Part shown: one piece after another, positions 15,561 to 22,524 of the stretch | Layout of the letters: every line of letters starts with the position of its first letter | Numbering within the stretch: position 1 is the stretch's first letter | Assembly (NCBI GenBank): GCA_964537395.1 | Contig: CAZIBN010000054.1 | Span: 1-26,066, forward strand | Length of the DNA: 26,066 nt | Direction: 5' to 3' | Origin: GWA2-66-18 sp964537395 | GTDB lineage: Bacteria; Elusimicrobiota; Elusimicrobia; UBA1565; UBA9628 | Made by a program: the position numbers and the translations under genes | Notes under the pieces: model-generated | The model's input: only the letters and a program-made list of their open reading frames with translations | What the model was told of the DNA's origin: nothing | Databases searched by the model: none

Positions 15561-15940
15561 TCACCGTGCGCGGCCGCGTGGTCCGCGGCGAACGGGTCGG
15601 TCGCAAGCTCGGCTTCCCCACGGCGAACATCAAGGTCTCCCCCTCCGCGCGCCCTCCGCGCGGCGTCTGGAAGGTCCTCGTGAAGGGCACGACCGTGGGC
15701 GAGCGCGTCGGCGCCTGCAACGTCGGCGTGCGCCCGACGCTCGGCGGCGTGCGGCTCGTCATCGAGGTCCATATCCCCGGCTTCCGCGGCGATCTTTACG
15801 GCCGGACTTTGTCCCTGAGCTTCCTGTCCAGGATTCGCGCGGAGCGTCGGTTCCCCTCTCTCGCCGCGCTGAAAACTCAGATCCGCAAGGACGTGGCGTC
15901 CTTGACCCGCAAGCGCGGGAGCGCTACAATGAACGCATGA
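15557..15940 (+). CDS. ribF: Riboflavin kinase, stand-alone domain (RibF C-terminal half)
   Basis: 127 aa. The complete flavokinase domain is present: GRVVRGERVGRKLGFPTANI (residues 6-25, with the PTAN motif), the GACNVGVRPTLGG turn, IEVHIPGFRGDLYG with the Glu expected to act as base, and the LSFLSRIRAERRFPSLAALK tail. It phosphorylates riboflavin to FMN. Bacterial RibF normally has about 310 residues with an N-terminal FMN adenylyltransferase domain; that half is absent here, and truB ends where it would begin. ATGA overlaps with truB and with the next ORF show this is the intended gene, not an assembly truncation. FAD synthetase must be encoded elsewhere. Confidence 0.9.
   Translation: MITVRGRVVRGERVGRKLGFPTANIKVSPSARPPRGVWKVLVKGTTVGERVGACNVGVRPTLGGVRLVIEVHIPGFRGDLYGRTLSLSFLSRIRAERRFPSLAALKTQIRKDVASLTRKRGSATMNA
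15902..15939 (+). promoter_or_regulatory. Near-consensus leaderless promoter inside ribF
   Basis: TTGACC (15902-15907) and TACAAT (15925-15930) are separated by exactly 17 nt, and the ATG of the next ORF begins 6 nt after the -10 at 15937. Both boxes differ from sigma-70 consensus by one base. The predicted first transcribed base is the A of the ATG, so the message would have no 5' leader. The promoter lies entirely within the last codons of ribF. Confidence 0.75.
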
Positions 15941-16149
15941 GCAAGCCCTTCAGCGACGGAAACATCATCGGCCGTCTCGGCGCGATCGCCTTGATCGTGG
16001 CCGCCGGCCTCGGCCTCCATCGTTTGAGCTGCTCGGGCGGGATGTGCCCGGTCATGCAGACGGACTCCTGCTGCTCCGGCGTCGCTCACGCGAAGGCCGA
16101 GATGCCTAAGGTTCTGCCCGCGCCAGTTCCCGAAAACCCCGCCAAGTAA
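15937..16149 (+). CDS. Small single-pass membrane peptide with cysteine cluster (unknown)
   Basis: 70 aa. One predicted transmembrane helix (about residues 13-30, LGAIALIVAAGLGLHRL), then four cysteines C32, C37, C45 and C46 in the segment SCSGGMCPVMQTDSCCSG, then a Pro-rich tail. The cysteines follow directly after the membrane anchor, which suggests metal binding or disulphides outside the membrane, but no family is recognised. A reality test is passed: it has its own near-consensus promoter and its ATG overlaps the ribF stop (ATGA). It is the last plus-strand gene before the convergent junction. Confidence 0.6.
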   Translation: MSKPFSDGNIIGRLGAIALIVAAGLGLHRLSCSGGMCPVMQTDSCCSGVAHAKAEMPKVLPAPVPENPAK

Positions 16150-16208
16150 GGGGCTTCCTGTCCCCGACAGCGCAGATTAAACTGCCATTCGACTCGTTCT
16201 CTGAACGC

Positions 16209-16277
16209 TTATCCCCACTATTCACAGGCGTGACAAAAACTGTTGTCAACAACAGTTTTTGTCGCGCCTGTGGATAA
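16209..16277. promoter_or_regulatory. DnaA-box-like 9-mers flanking the junction palindrome
   Basis: TTATCCCCA on the plus strand (16209-16217) differs by one base from the DnaA box TTATCCACA. TGTGGATAA (16269-16277) is a perfect TTATCCACA on the minus strand. They flank the 23-bp inverted repeat in opposite orientation. The convergent gene layout argues against an origin; these may be chance or a DnaA-binding site of another kind. Confidence 0.35.
16223..16272. terminator. Bidirectional terminator-like 23-bp inverted repeat
   Basis: The arms 16223-16245 and 16250-16272 are reverse complements with one mismatch, around a 4-nt TCAA loop. The inner part is AAAAACTGTTG / CAACAGTTTTT, so in both directions a CTGTTG-CAACAG stem is followed by five Ts. 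Its place between two converging transcription units fits a shared bidirectional terminator. The low-GC inner stem is weak, but the whole hairpin is long. Confidence 0.6.
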
Positions 16278-16369
16278 CAACGGACGCGGCTGAGCGAAAT
16301 CGCCGCCCGGATATCGAGGATCGGCCTTGACGCGATCACCGCGGAGGCGGAAGCCCTCGTCGGACGAGG

Positions 16370-17164
16370 TTAGTGCTTCGAGGCTTCGTCGGGACGCACG
16401 GCGAACGCGGCGTTCAGCGCGATCAAGGTGAAGGTCGCCAGCAGCAGGCACACCGACAAGGCGTTGATCTCGGGCGTGACGCCGAACTTCATCATCGAGT
16501 AGATCTTGATGGGCATCGTGACGATGCCGATGCCCGCGACGAAGAACGAGGTCACGAAGTCCTGGAAGCTCACGGTGAAGGACAGCAAGGCCCCGGAGAT
16601 GATCGCGGGCATCGCCAGCGGCAGGGTGACCTTGGTGAAGGCCTGCCATTCGGTGGCGCCCAGGTCCATCGCGGCGTCTTCTAAAGAAGATTCCTGCAGG
16701 GAGATCAGGCGCGCGCGCACGGCGGCGACGGTGTAGGGCAGGCAGATCAAGGCGTGGGAGCAGGCCAACGCTGTGAAGTCGAGCTCATAGCCCGCGCGCA
16801 CGAGGAAGGACAGAAGCCCGACGCCGAGAGCCACCTCGGGCATCATCAGCGGGACATTCAGCAAGGCGTCGTAGGCGCTGCGGCCACGGAAAGGCTTATG
16901 CTTGACCATGGCGTAGGAGGCGAGCATGCCGATGACCGCGGCGATGGCGGCGGCGGCCGCGGCGAGCTCGAAGGAGGTCAGCATGGCGCTCATGAGCTCC
17001 GCGTCGTGGATCAGGGCCGTGTACCACTTGAGGGTGAAGCCGCGCCAGACGACGTTGCGCCGGGCGTCGTTGAAGGAGAAGACGAACATCACGGCGAGCG
17101 GAAGATAGAGGAAGCCGAACAAGCCGGCGACATAGGCGGTCATCCCCCCGCGTCGCTTGCTCAT
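16370..17164 (-). CDS. potC: Polyamine-type ABC transporter permease (PotC-like)
   Basis: 264 aa inner-membrane protein with about six hydrophobic helices (first at about 9-30, AYVAGLFGFLYLPLAVMFVF). The SLEDAAMDLGATEWQAFTKV segment (about 157-176) is the EAA loop that docks on the ATPase. The FSFNDARR and WYTALIHDAELMSA segments match the PotC/YdcV permeases for spermidine/putrescine. It is the last gene of the minus-strand operon; ATG overlaps the potB stop (ATGA). It pairs with potB to form the membrane channel. Confidence 0.92.
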   Translation of the reverse strand: MSKRRGGMTAYVAGLFGFLYLPLAVMFVFSFNDARRNVVWRGFTLKWYTALIHDAELMSAMLTSFELAAAAAAIAAVIGMLASYAMVKHKPFRGRSAYDALLNVPLMMPEVALGVGLLSFLVRAGYELDFTALACSHALICLPYTVAAVRARLISLQESSLEDAAMDLGATEWQAFTKVTLPLAMPAIISGALLSFTVSFQDFVTSFFVAGIGIVTMPIKIYSMMKFGVTPEINALSVCLLLATFTLIALNAAFAVRPDEASKH

Positions 17165-18021
17165 GCCTTCTCCCAGCGTTGATAGAGCCAGAGGCCGCCG
17201 ACAAGGCCGGCGAGGAGGATAGAGGTCAGGGCGGAGCCGAAGGGCCAGTCCTGGGCCATCATGAACTGGTTGGAGATGAGGTTGCCGAGAAGGTAGTAGC
17301 GGGGGCCGCCGAGTATTTCCACGGTCAGGAAGTCGCCGAGGCAGGGGATGAAGGTGAGCACGCAGCCGGCGACGACGCCGGGCATGGAGAGCGGCAAGGT
17401 GACCTTCCAGAACGCCTCCCAGCGGCCGGCGCCGAGGTCGTAGGCGGCCTCGATGACCGAGCGCGGGACTTTATCGAGGGACGCGTACAGCGGCAGGATC
17501 GTAAACGGCAAATAAAAATAGACGAGGCCGAGCAGGATGGCGAAGGGTGTGTACAGGAAGCCGATGGGCTCGGCGAGGAAGCCGAAGCGGAGCAAGGCCG
17601 TGTTGATCAGGCCCTCTTTGCCAAGCACGATCATCCACGAGTAGTAGGCGACCAGGCATGAGCTCCAGAACGGGACCATCAGTCCGATAAGCAGGGCATT
17701 GCGCCAGCGGCCGGCGCGGAAGGTCAGGAAGTAGGCGACGGGGTAGCCCAGGACGAGGCAGAGCACGGTGGTGGCGCTCGCGAAGCCGAAGGTTCGGAAT
17801 AGGACTGGCAGATATTTCTGGTCGAAGGCGCGGCGGTAGTTGTGAAGGCCGAATTCCCAGACGATCGCACCGTATGGACCGTTTTTGGCGAAGGAAAGGA
17901 TGATGAGGCCGGCGGCTGGAATAACAAGCAGAAATATTAACCACAGCGAGGCCGGAGCCAGCAGAAGGTGGCTTGCGGCGGGCTTGCGGCCGCCGAGCAG
18001 CCATGAGAGGGTTCGGTCCAC
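17161..18021 (-). CDS. potB: Polyamine-type ABC transporter permease (PotB-like)
   Basis: 286 aa from GTG at 18021, which overlaps the potD stop by one base (TAGTG). A longer frame reaching 18306 exists, but it runs through potD in another frame and is rejected. First membrane helix at about residues 20-42 (LLAPASLWLIFLLVIPAAGLI), with about six in total; EAA loop VIEAAYDLGAGRWEAFWKV. The SFAKNGPYGAIVWEFGLHNY segment after helix 1 is typical of PotB. It forms the heterodimeric channel with potC. Confidence 0.9.
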   Translation of the reverse strand: MDRTLSWLLGGRKPAASHLLLAPASLWLIFLLVIPAAGLIILSFAKNGPYGAIVWEFGLHNYRRAFDQKYLPVLFRTFGFASATTVLCLVLGYPVAYFLTFRAGRWRNALLIGLMVPFWSSCLVAYYSWMIVLGKEGLINTALLRFGFLAEPIGFLYTPFAILLGLVYFYLPFTILPLYASLDKVPRSVIEAAYDLGAGRWEAFWKVTLPLSMPGVVAGCVLTFIPCLGDFLTVEILGGPRYYLLGNLISNQFMMAQDWPFGSALTSILLAGLVGGLWLYQRWEKA

Positions 18022-19079
18022 TATGCCACCTTCACATCGGCCCAGGTCTGGCTCCACATCTCGCTTTGCTCGCTGTCGAGCACGTGATGAAGCTGGAGCT
18101 GCTTCATGAGCTTGGGTGTGGGGTACACGCGAGGATCGTTCAGGAGGAGCTTGTCGACCTGCGGCTGGGCTGCCAGGTTCGGCGTGGCATAGCGCACGGA
18201 GTTGGCGATGCCGGCGGCGACGGCGGGCTCGAGCAGATAGTCGATGAGTCGCAAGGTGTCCGCGCGGTGGCGCGCGCCGCGCATGATGGCGAGGCAGTCC
18301 ACCCACATGTAGGTCCCCTCCTTGGGGATCACATAGTCGAGGTCGGGGTTCTCTCGCGCGGTCTGGAACAGGTCGCCCGACCAGGTCATGGCCAGGTCGA
18401 TCTCCCCCGCCACGAGGCTGTTGAGGTAGGACGCGCTCGAGTACTGCTTGACCAGCGGCTTCTGCCTCACGAGCAGCTCGCGTATTTTACGGAAATCTTC
18501 GGGATCGCGGGTCGACTGCGGTATGTTCAGGAGCTGCATGGCGACCGAGATGCAGTCGCGCACGTTGTCGAGCATCGAGATGCGATCCTTGTATTGGGGG
18601 TCCCACAGGTCATTCCAGGAGGTCGGGGGCTTCTTGATCTTCTTCTTGTTGTAGGCGATGCCGGTCGTGCCCCATAGGTAGGGCACGGTGGTCTCGTCGG
18701 GGTCGTAGATCGGGCGGCGGAAGCGGGGTGCCAGGTTGTCGAGGTTCTTGAGCGTCCCGGCGGGCACGGGCTCGATGAGGTTGAGGGAGCGGAAGCGCGG
18801 TATGAGATAGTCTCCGACGACGATCAGGTCGTAGCCGCGCGCGCCGGCGCGAAGCTTGGTGAACATCTCATCTTCGTCCGCGAACAGGTCGTAGCGGACA
18901 TCGACGCCGGTGCGCTTGGTGAAATCGGGCAAGGTGTCCTTGCCGATGTAGTTCGACCAGTTGAAGAAGTTGACGACCTTCTTGTCGTCGGCGCGCTTGC
19001 AGGCGGCGAACAGGGCGGGCATGAGCGGCGCCAGGATCGCGGCTTTTAAAAACGACCGTCGGGAGACCGGCTCAGCCAT
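18021..19079 (-). CDS. potD: Spermidine/putrescine-type substrate-binding lipoprotein (PotD-like)
   Basis: 352 aa from ATG 19079, the first start that gives a proper export signal; an upstream frame to 19271 is antisense-like Ser/Thr/Arg-rich sequence. The N-terminus has a perfect twin-arginine motif SRRSFLK (6-12), a hydrophobic stretch and LFAAC with Cys27, suggesting a Tat-exported lipoprotein. The mature protein has NFFNWSNYIG, GYDLIVVGDY, WGTTGIAYNKKKI and MWVDCLAI, the PotD/PotF pattern with the ligand-stacking Trp and Tyr kept. At the position of E. coli Asp168-Glu171 it has Asn172-Asp175, so the preferred amine may differ (alignment from memory). It overlaps potA by 8 nt. Confidence 0.9.
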   Translation of the reverse strand: MAEPVSRRSFLKAAILAPLMPALFAACKRADDKKVVNFFNWSNYIGKDTLPDFTKRTGVDVRYDLFADEDEMFTKLRAGARGYDLIVVGDYLIPRFRSLNLIEPVPAGTLKNLDNLAPRFRRPIYDPDETTVPYLWGTTGIAYNKKKIKKPPTSWNDLWDPQYKDRISMLDNVRDCISVAMQLLNIPQSTRDPEDFRKIRELLVRQKPLVKQYSSASYLNSLVAGEIDLAMTWSGDLFQTARENPDLDYVIPKEGTYMWVDCLAIMRGARHRADTLRLIDYLLEPAVAAGIANSVRYATPNLAAQPQVDKLLLNDPRVYPTPKLMKQLQLHHVLDSEQSEMWSQTWADVKVA

Positions 19080-20193
19080 TGTCTCGTTCGAGGATGTAGA
19101 CGTCCTCGGGCTGCACCGCCGCGATGACGGGCACGTCCATGTCGTCGTGGACGGCGTAGCGGTCGCCGCCTGCCCAGGCGATGGTGAGGCGCTCGGGGTT
19201 CTTCTTGAACATCTGCAGATAGATCTGGCAGGCGTCGCCGAGGAACACGGTGTCCTTGAGGATCGCGTCAAAGCGGATGAGCCCGAAGGGAAGCTCGTCC
19301 TTGTAGAAGACCTTCACGCGCTCGGGGCGGATCGCGATCTTGACGCGGTCGCCGACCGGCGGCAAGGTCTCATAGGGGTCGAGCGGCACGTCGAGCTCAT
19401 GCTCGTCTTCGAGCAGGAGGTGGGCGCGTCCGGCGGGGCCCGGGAGGACGCGCGCGGAGAAGATGTTGGCGCCGCCGATGAAGTCGGCGACGAAGCTGGT
19501 CTTGGGCATCTCGTAGATTTCCCCGGGTGTGCCAACTTGTTCAATACGCCCGTGGTTGAAGACGGCGATGCGGTCGGACATCGTCATCGCCTCCTCTTGA
19601 TCATGTGTCACGTAAATGAAGGCAATGCCAAGGCGGCGCTGGAGGTTCTTGAGCTCGAGCTGCATCTCTTTGCGCAGCTTGAGGTCGAGGGCGCCGAGCG
19701 GCTCGTCGAGAAGCAGCACGGCGGGACGCCCGGCGATGGCGCGCGCCAGCGCCACTCGCTGCATCTGGCCGCCGGACAGCGACTGGATGCGGCGGGCCTC
19801 GAAGCCGGCGAGCTTGACCATGGCCAAGGCTTCGGGGACGCGCTTGCGGATCTCGTCCTCAGGGACCTTGTCCATGCGCATGCCGAAGGCGATGTTGTCA
19901 GCCACCGAGAGGTGCGGGAACAGGGCGTAGTGCTGGAATACGGTGTGCACGTCGCGCTCGTAGGCGGGCGTGTCGGTGACGTCCACGCCGCTCAAGCGCA
20001 CGCGGCCGCCGTCGGGCGTCTCGAAGCCCGCGATGATGCGCAGGGTCGTGGTCTTGCCGCAGCCCGATGGGCCGAGCAAGGTCATGAACTCACCTTTGCG
20101 CACGGTCAGGGAGACGTCGCGCAGGACCGTGGAGGTCCCGAAGGCTTTATTGAGCGGGCCGACTTCCAGCAGGGCGTCGTCTTGCACGGGCAT
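19072..20193 (-). CDS. potA: Polyamine-type ABC transporter ATP-binding protein (PotA-like)
   Basis: 373 aa. Walker A GPSGCGKTT (41-49), Q-loop FQHYALFPHLSV, signature LSGGQMQRVALARA, Walker B LLLDEPLGALD and H-loop YVTHDQEEA are all intact. The C-terminal TOBE-type regulatory region (about 240-373) fits the PotA/FbpC/MalK group. It powers import through PotB and PotC. ATG 20193 is 8 nt after the rocD stop and only 2 nt after a TATAAT box, so an alternative start at the GTG two codons later is possible. Confidence 0.93.
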   Translation of the reverse strand: MPVQDDALLEVGPLNKAFGTSTVLRDVSLTVRKGEFMTLLGPSGCGKTTTLRIIAGFETPDGGRVRLSGVDVTDTPAYERDVHTVFQHYALFPHLSVADNIAFGMRMDKVPEDEIRKRVPEALAMVKLAGFEARRIQSLSGGQMQRVALARAIAGRPAVLLLDEPLGALDLKLRKEMQLELKNLQRRLGIAFIYVTHDQEEAMTMSDRIAVFNHGRIEQVGTPGEIYEMPKTSFVADFIGGANIFSARVLPGPAGRAHLLLEDEHELDVPLDPYETLPPVGDRVKIAIRPERVKVFYKDELPFGLIRFDAILKDTVFLGDACQIYLQMFKKNPERLTIAWAGGDRYAVHDDMDVPVIAAVQPEDVYILERDNG

Positions 20194-20195
20194 TG

Positions 20196-20204
20196 ATTAT
20201 ACTA
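20196..20204 (-). promoter_or_regulatory. Perfect TATAAT immediately before potA
   Basis: On the minus strand the rocD stop TAG runs straight into TATAAT (20201-20196), then CA and the potA ATG. If TATAAT is the -10, transcription would begin inside the annotated start and favour the GTG at codon 3 (8 nt downstream). If the overlapping TAGTAT is used, ATG is 5 nt away and leaderless. Either would give the transporter genes their own promoter. Confidence 0.45.
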
Positions 20205-21407
20205 CGCGGGGAAGGCCGCGACGGCCTTCCTGATGATCGCGAAGGCTTCCTTGGCCTGCGCCTCGGTCAAGGTCAGCGGCGGGGCGAAGCGGATGGTGTT
20301 CGCGTGGGTATCCTTGGCGAGCAAGCCCATCTTCGCCAGATTCTCGACCATGGGACGCACTCGGGCCTTGAACTCGAGGGCGAGCATGAGTCCTCGTCCC
20401 CGAACATCCTTGAGAAGCGGGTGCTCGAGCGTCTCCAGAAGACCCTTGAGGTAAGCGCCGGTCTTCGTCGCCTTCTGGGGAAGTTTCTCGTCCAATATCA
20501 CCCTCAGCGCGGCCATGCCGATGGCGCAGGCCAGCGGGCTGCCGCCGAAGGTCGAGCCGTGCGTCCCGGGGGTGAAGAGGCCCAGCACCTCGTCGTCGGC
20601 GCAAACGGCGGAAACGGGATAGAGGCCGCCGGACAGGGCCTTCCCGAGGATGTACAGATCAGGCACGACCGATTCGTGGTCGCAGGCGAACATCTTCCCG
20701 GTCCGCCCCAAACCCGTTTGGATCTCATCGGCGCACATCAGAACCTTGTTCTCGGAGCAGATCGCGCGCACAGCGGTGAGCCAGCCCTCCTCCGGTATGA
20801 TGACGCCGGCCTCGCCCTGGATGGCTTCAAAAAGAAATCCAACCGTGTTCGGCGTGATCGCGCGTTCGAGGGCGGCCGCGTTGCCGTACGGGATCGTGCG
20901 GAAGCCCGGCGTGGCGGGGCCGAAGCCGTCGTATGAATCGTGGTCGCTCGAGAATCCGACGATGGTCGTGGTGCGGCCGTGGAAGTTCTCGGAGCAGACG
21001 ATGATCTCCGCCTTGTTCTCGGGCACTCCCTTGCGGCGGTAGCCCCACAGGCGCATGGCCTTGATCGCGGTCTCGACGGCCTCCGCGCCCGAGTTCATGG
21101 GCAGAGCGCGTTCCTTCCCGGTGATCTTGCACAGAAGCTCGAGGAACGGGCCCAGGCGCTCGTTGTGGAAGGCGCGAGAGGTCAGGGCGACCAGGCCCAA
21201 TTGCTTCTTGGCGGCGGCGACGATCTTGGGATGGTTGTGCCCCTGGTTGATGGCGGAGTAGGCAGAGAGGAAATCGAAGTATTTCTTCCCCTCCACGTCC
21301 CAGACGAACGGTCCCTTGGCGCGCGCGATGGCGACGGGCAGAGGGTGGTAGTTGTGGGCGCCGTGCTTGTCGACGAGCGCGATGAGGCGGTCGGTTTTAG
21401 TGGTCAT
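20202..21407 (-). CDS. rocD: Ornithine aminotransferase (ornithine-oxo-acid transaminase)
   Basis: 401 aa, class III PLP aminotransferase. GAHNYHPLPVAIARAKG at the N-terminus, DFLSAYSAINQGHNHPKI, MNSGAEAVETAIK, FHGRTTTIVGFSSD, and DEIQTGLGRTG match RocD closely rather than ArgD. The PLP lysine is K256 in ILGKALSGG. It converts L-ornithine and 2-oxoglutarate to glutamate-5-semialdehyde and glutamate, linking ornithine to proline and glutamate. Its start overlaps the upstream 119-residue ORF by 4 nt, and it ends 8 nt before potA. The specific substrate is well supported by motifs but not proven. Confidence 0.9.
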   Translation of the reverse strand: MTTKTDRLIALVDKHGAHNYHPLPVAIARAKGPFVWDVEGKKYFDFLSAYSAINQGHNHPKIVAAAKKQLGLVALTSRAFHNERLGPFLELLCKITGKERALPMNSGAEAVETAIKAMRLWGYRRKGVPENKAEIIVCSENFHGRTTTIVGFSSDHDSYDGFGPATPGFRTIPYGNAAALERAITPNTVGFLFEAIQGEAGVIIPEEGWLTAVRAICSENKVLMCADEIQTGLGRTGKMFACDHESVVPDLYILGKALSGGLYPVSAVCADDEVLGLFTPGTHGSTFGGSPLACAIGMAALRVILDEKLPQKATKTGAYLKGLLETLEHPLLKDVRGRGLMLALEFKARVRPMVENLAKMGLLAKDTHANTIRFAPPLTLTEAQAKEAFAIIRKAVAAFPA

Positions 21408-21763
21408 GCGAGAAGGGCCCTTCCCGTGGCCAGGCGCAGGCCGAAGGCAATGAGGAAAACTCCGGGGATCCAGGGCCGGCCGAAGCTCATCGCGATAGCG
21501 AGCAGCCCCAATCCGATGGTGAAGTCAAGAGTGGGACCGCCATGAAAAACATTCCGCTTCGCCGTTACGGCAAAAATATAACCGTAGCCCGCGACGACGA
21601 GCACGACGAATTCGGCGAAGTACAAGCGGCTCCAAACAGAGGCGGTCAGATTCATCGGCACTGGCCCGTGAGCCGACAGCCAAACGAAGATCGTCGGAGC
21701 CAGTGACAAAACGCCGAACGCCGCGCATAGAAGGCCCAGAACCCGGCGTTCAGCAAATATCAC
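21404..21763 (-). CDS. Four-helix membrane protein of unknown function
   Basis: 119 aa from GTG 21763. Four hydrophobic segments are visible: about 8-30 (LGLLCAAFGVLSLAPTIFVW), 47-67, 79-93 and 96-114. There are no catalytic motifs and no recognised family. It is overlapped by 4 nt on both sides (GTGA with the 254-residue gene upstream, ATGA with rocD downstream), so it is translated as part of the operon. The overlap pattern and clean membrane topology support a real gene. Confidence 0.65.
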   Translation of the reverse strand: MIFAERRVLGLLCAAFGVLSLAPTIFVWLSAHGPVPMNLTASVWSRLYFAEFVVLVVAGYGYIFAVTAKRNVFHGGPTLDFTIGLGLLAIAMSFGRPWIPGVFLIAFGLRLATGRALLA

Positions 21764-22524
21764 AATTCCCCTTCCGCGCGCTCAGGAGGCGCGTCGTGCA
21801 CGCCCGAGGCGTAGACGAAGTAGATGATGCCGAGCACCAACACCACGAGCGCCACGCCGATGTTGATCTTCCGCTGCTTAGTCCAGAAGATCACCTCGGG
21901 CACCGTGATCTGGGCGATCAGGGCGGGCTGAAGGTTCTCAAGCGGCGCCGCCGGCTTCTCGATCAGCTTGATCCCCGACGCGCCGGTGACGGGCTTTGGC
22001 GTGGGTGCTGCGGCCATGGGAGCGGGAGGCACGTACTCTTCGGCCTTCGGGGCGGGGCGGTGGAACTCCGTGAAGCGCCCGTTGGTGTTCGCGGCTCTCG
22101 ACGCGAAGCGCGACTCCATCGTCCGCTCCTTGAGGCGGGCCCGTTCCTTCTTTTTCGCCTTCGGGGCATCCGGGGGAGGTGGAGCCGTGTAATCGAACTT
22201 GGGCGGGGCCTGCTCGCCGGAGACGCCGACGACCTCGTCCCCTCCTTGACTGATGCCATCCTCGGGCTTGAGCATCATGCTCGTCGGTACGGGCCCGGCC
22301 TGGCGCTTGACGCCCTCGGGCAAGGGAAGGGAGATGTCGGGCTCGGGTTCCCCGGGCGCGGCCGGGGCCGCCAAGGGCGGGGCCGCGGGCCGGGCCGTCT
22401 CGCGGCGGAACTCGATCACGTTCTGCAGGCAGAACATCGCCGCCATCCCGGCCAGCACGGCGGCCGAGACCTGGGCGAAGCGCCCCTTCGTCGAGGCGAC
22501 GCGGCGCGGATTAAGCTCAGGCAT
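21760..22524 (-). CDS. Proline-rich two-TM protein of unknown function
   Basis: 254 aa. Basic N-terminus, a membrane helix at about 16-36 (AQVSAAVLAGMAAMFCLQNV), a long Pro/Ala-rich region (about 43-190) with a central basic stretch KAKKKERARLKER, and a second helix near 218-239 (INIGVALVVLVLGIIYFVYA), ending in a short acidic tail. No family is recognised. The layout, a disordered proline-rich linker between two membrane anchors, is seen in envelope-spanning or scaffold proteins, but this is only analogy. It overlaps the upstream aminotransferase by 8 nt and the 119-residue gene by 4 nt. Confidence 0.65.
   Translation of the reverse strand: MPELNPRRVASTKGRFAQVSAAVLAGMAAMFCLQNVIEFRRETARPAAPPLAAPAAPGEPEPDISLPLPEGVKRQAGPVPTSMMLKPEDGISQGGDEVVGVSGEQAPPKFDYTAPPPPDAPKAKKKERARLKERTMESRFASRAANTNGRFTEFHRPAPKAEEYVPPAPMAAAPTPKPVTGASGIKLIEKPAAPLENLQPALIAQITVPEVIFWTKQRKINIGVALVVLVLGIIYFVYASGVHDAPPERAEGEL

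Larger units (their letters stand above)
16150..16369. other. Convergent intergenic region, no gene
   Basis: 220 bases between the last plus-strand ORF and the end of potC on the minus strand. It holds a GGGG/CCCC mini-hairpin (16150-16165), the large inverted repeat at 16223-16272, and a short palindrome at 16355-16369 (CCTCG and CGAGG arms) just after the potC stop. The 77-residue minus-strand frame at 16106-16339 spans the inverted repeat and has no coding character. Confidence 0.6.

Noticed and set aside
16240..16255. LexA/SOS box (CTG-N10-CAG)
   Set aside because: It is the core of the terminator-like palindrome, lies between gene 3' ends with no promoter, and the LexA motif of this lineage is unknown.
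16209..16277. Replication origin
   Set aside because: Only two DnaA-like boxes, no AT-rich unwinding region, no dnaA/dnaN nearby, and genes converge rather than diverge here.
16106..16339. 77-residue minus-strand ORF across the convergent region
   Set aside because: It reads through the inverted repeat, has no coding pattern and no ribosome-binding site.
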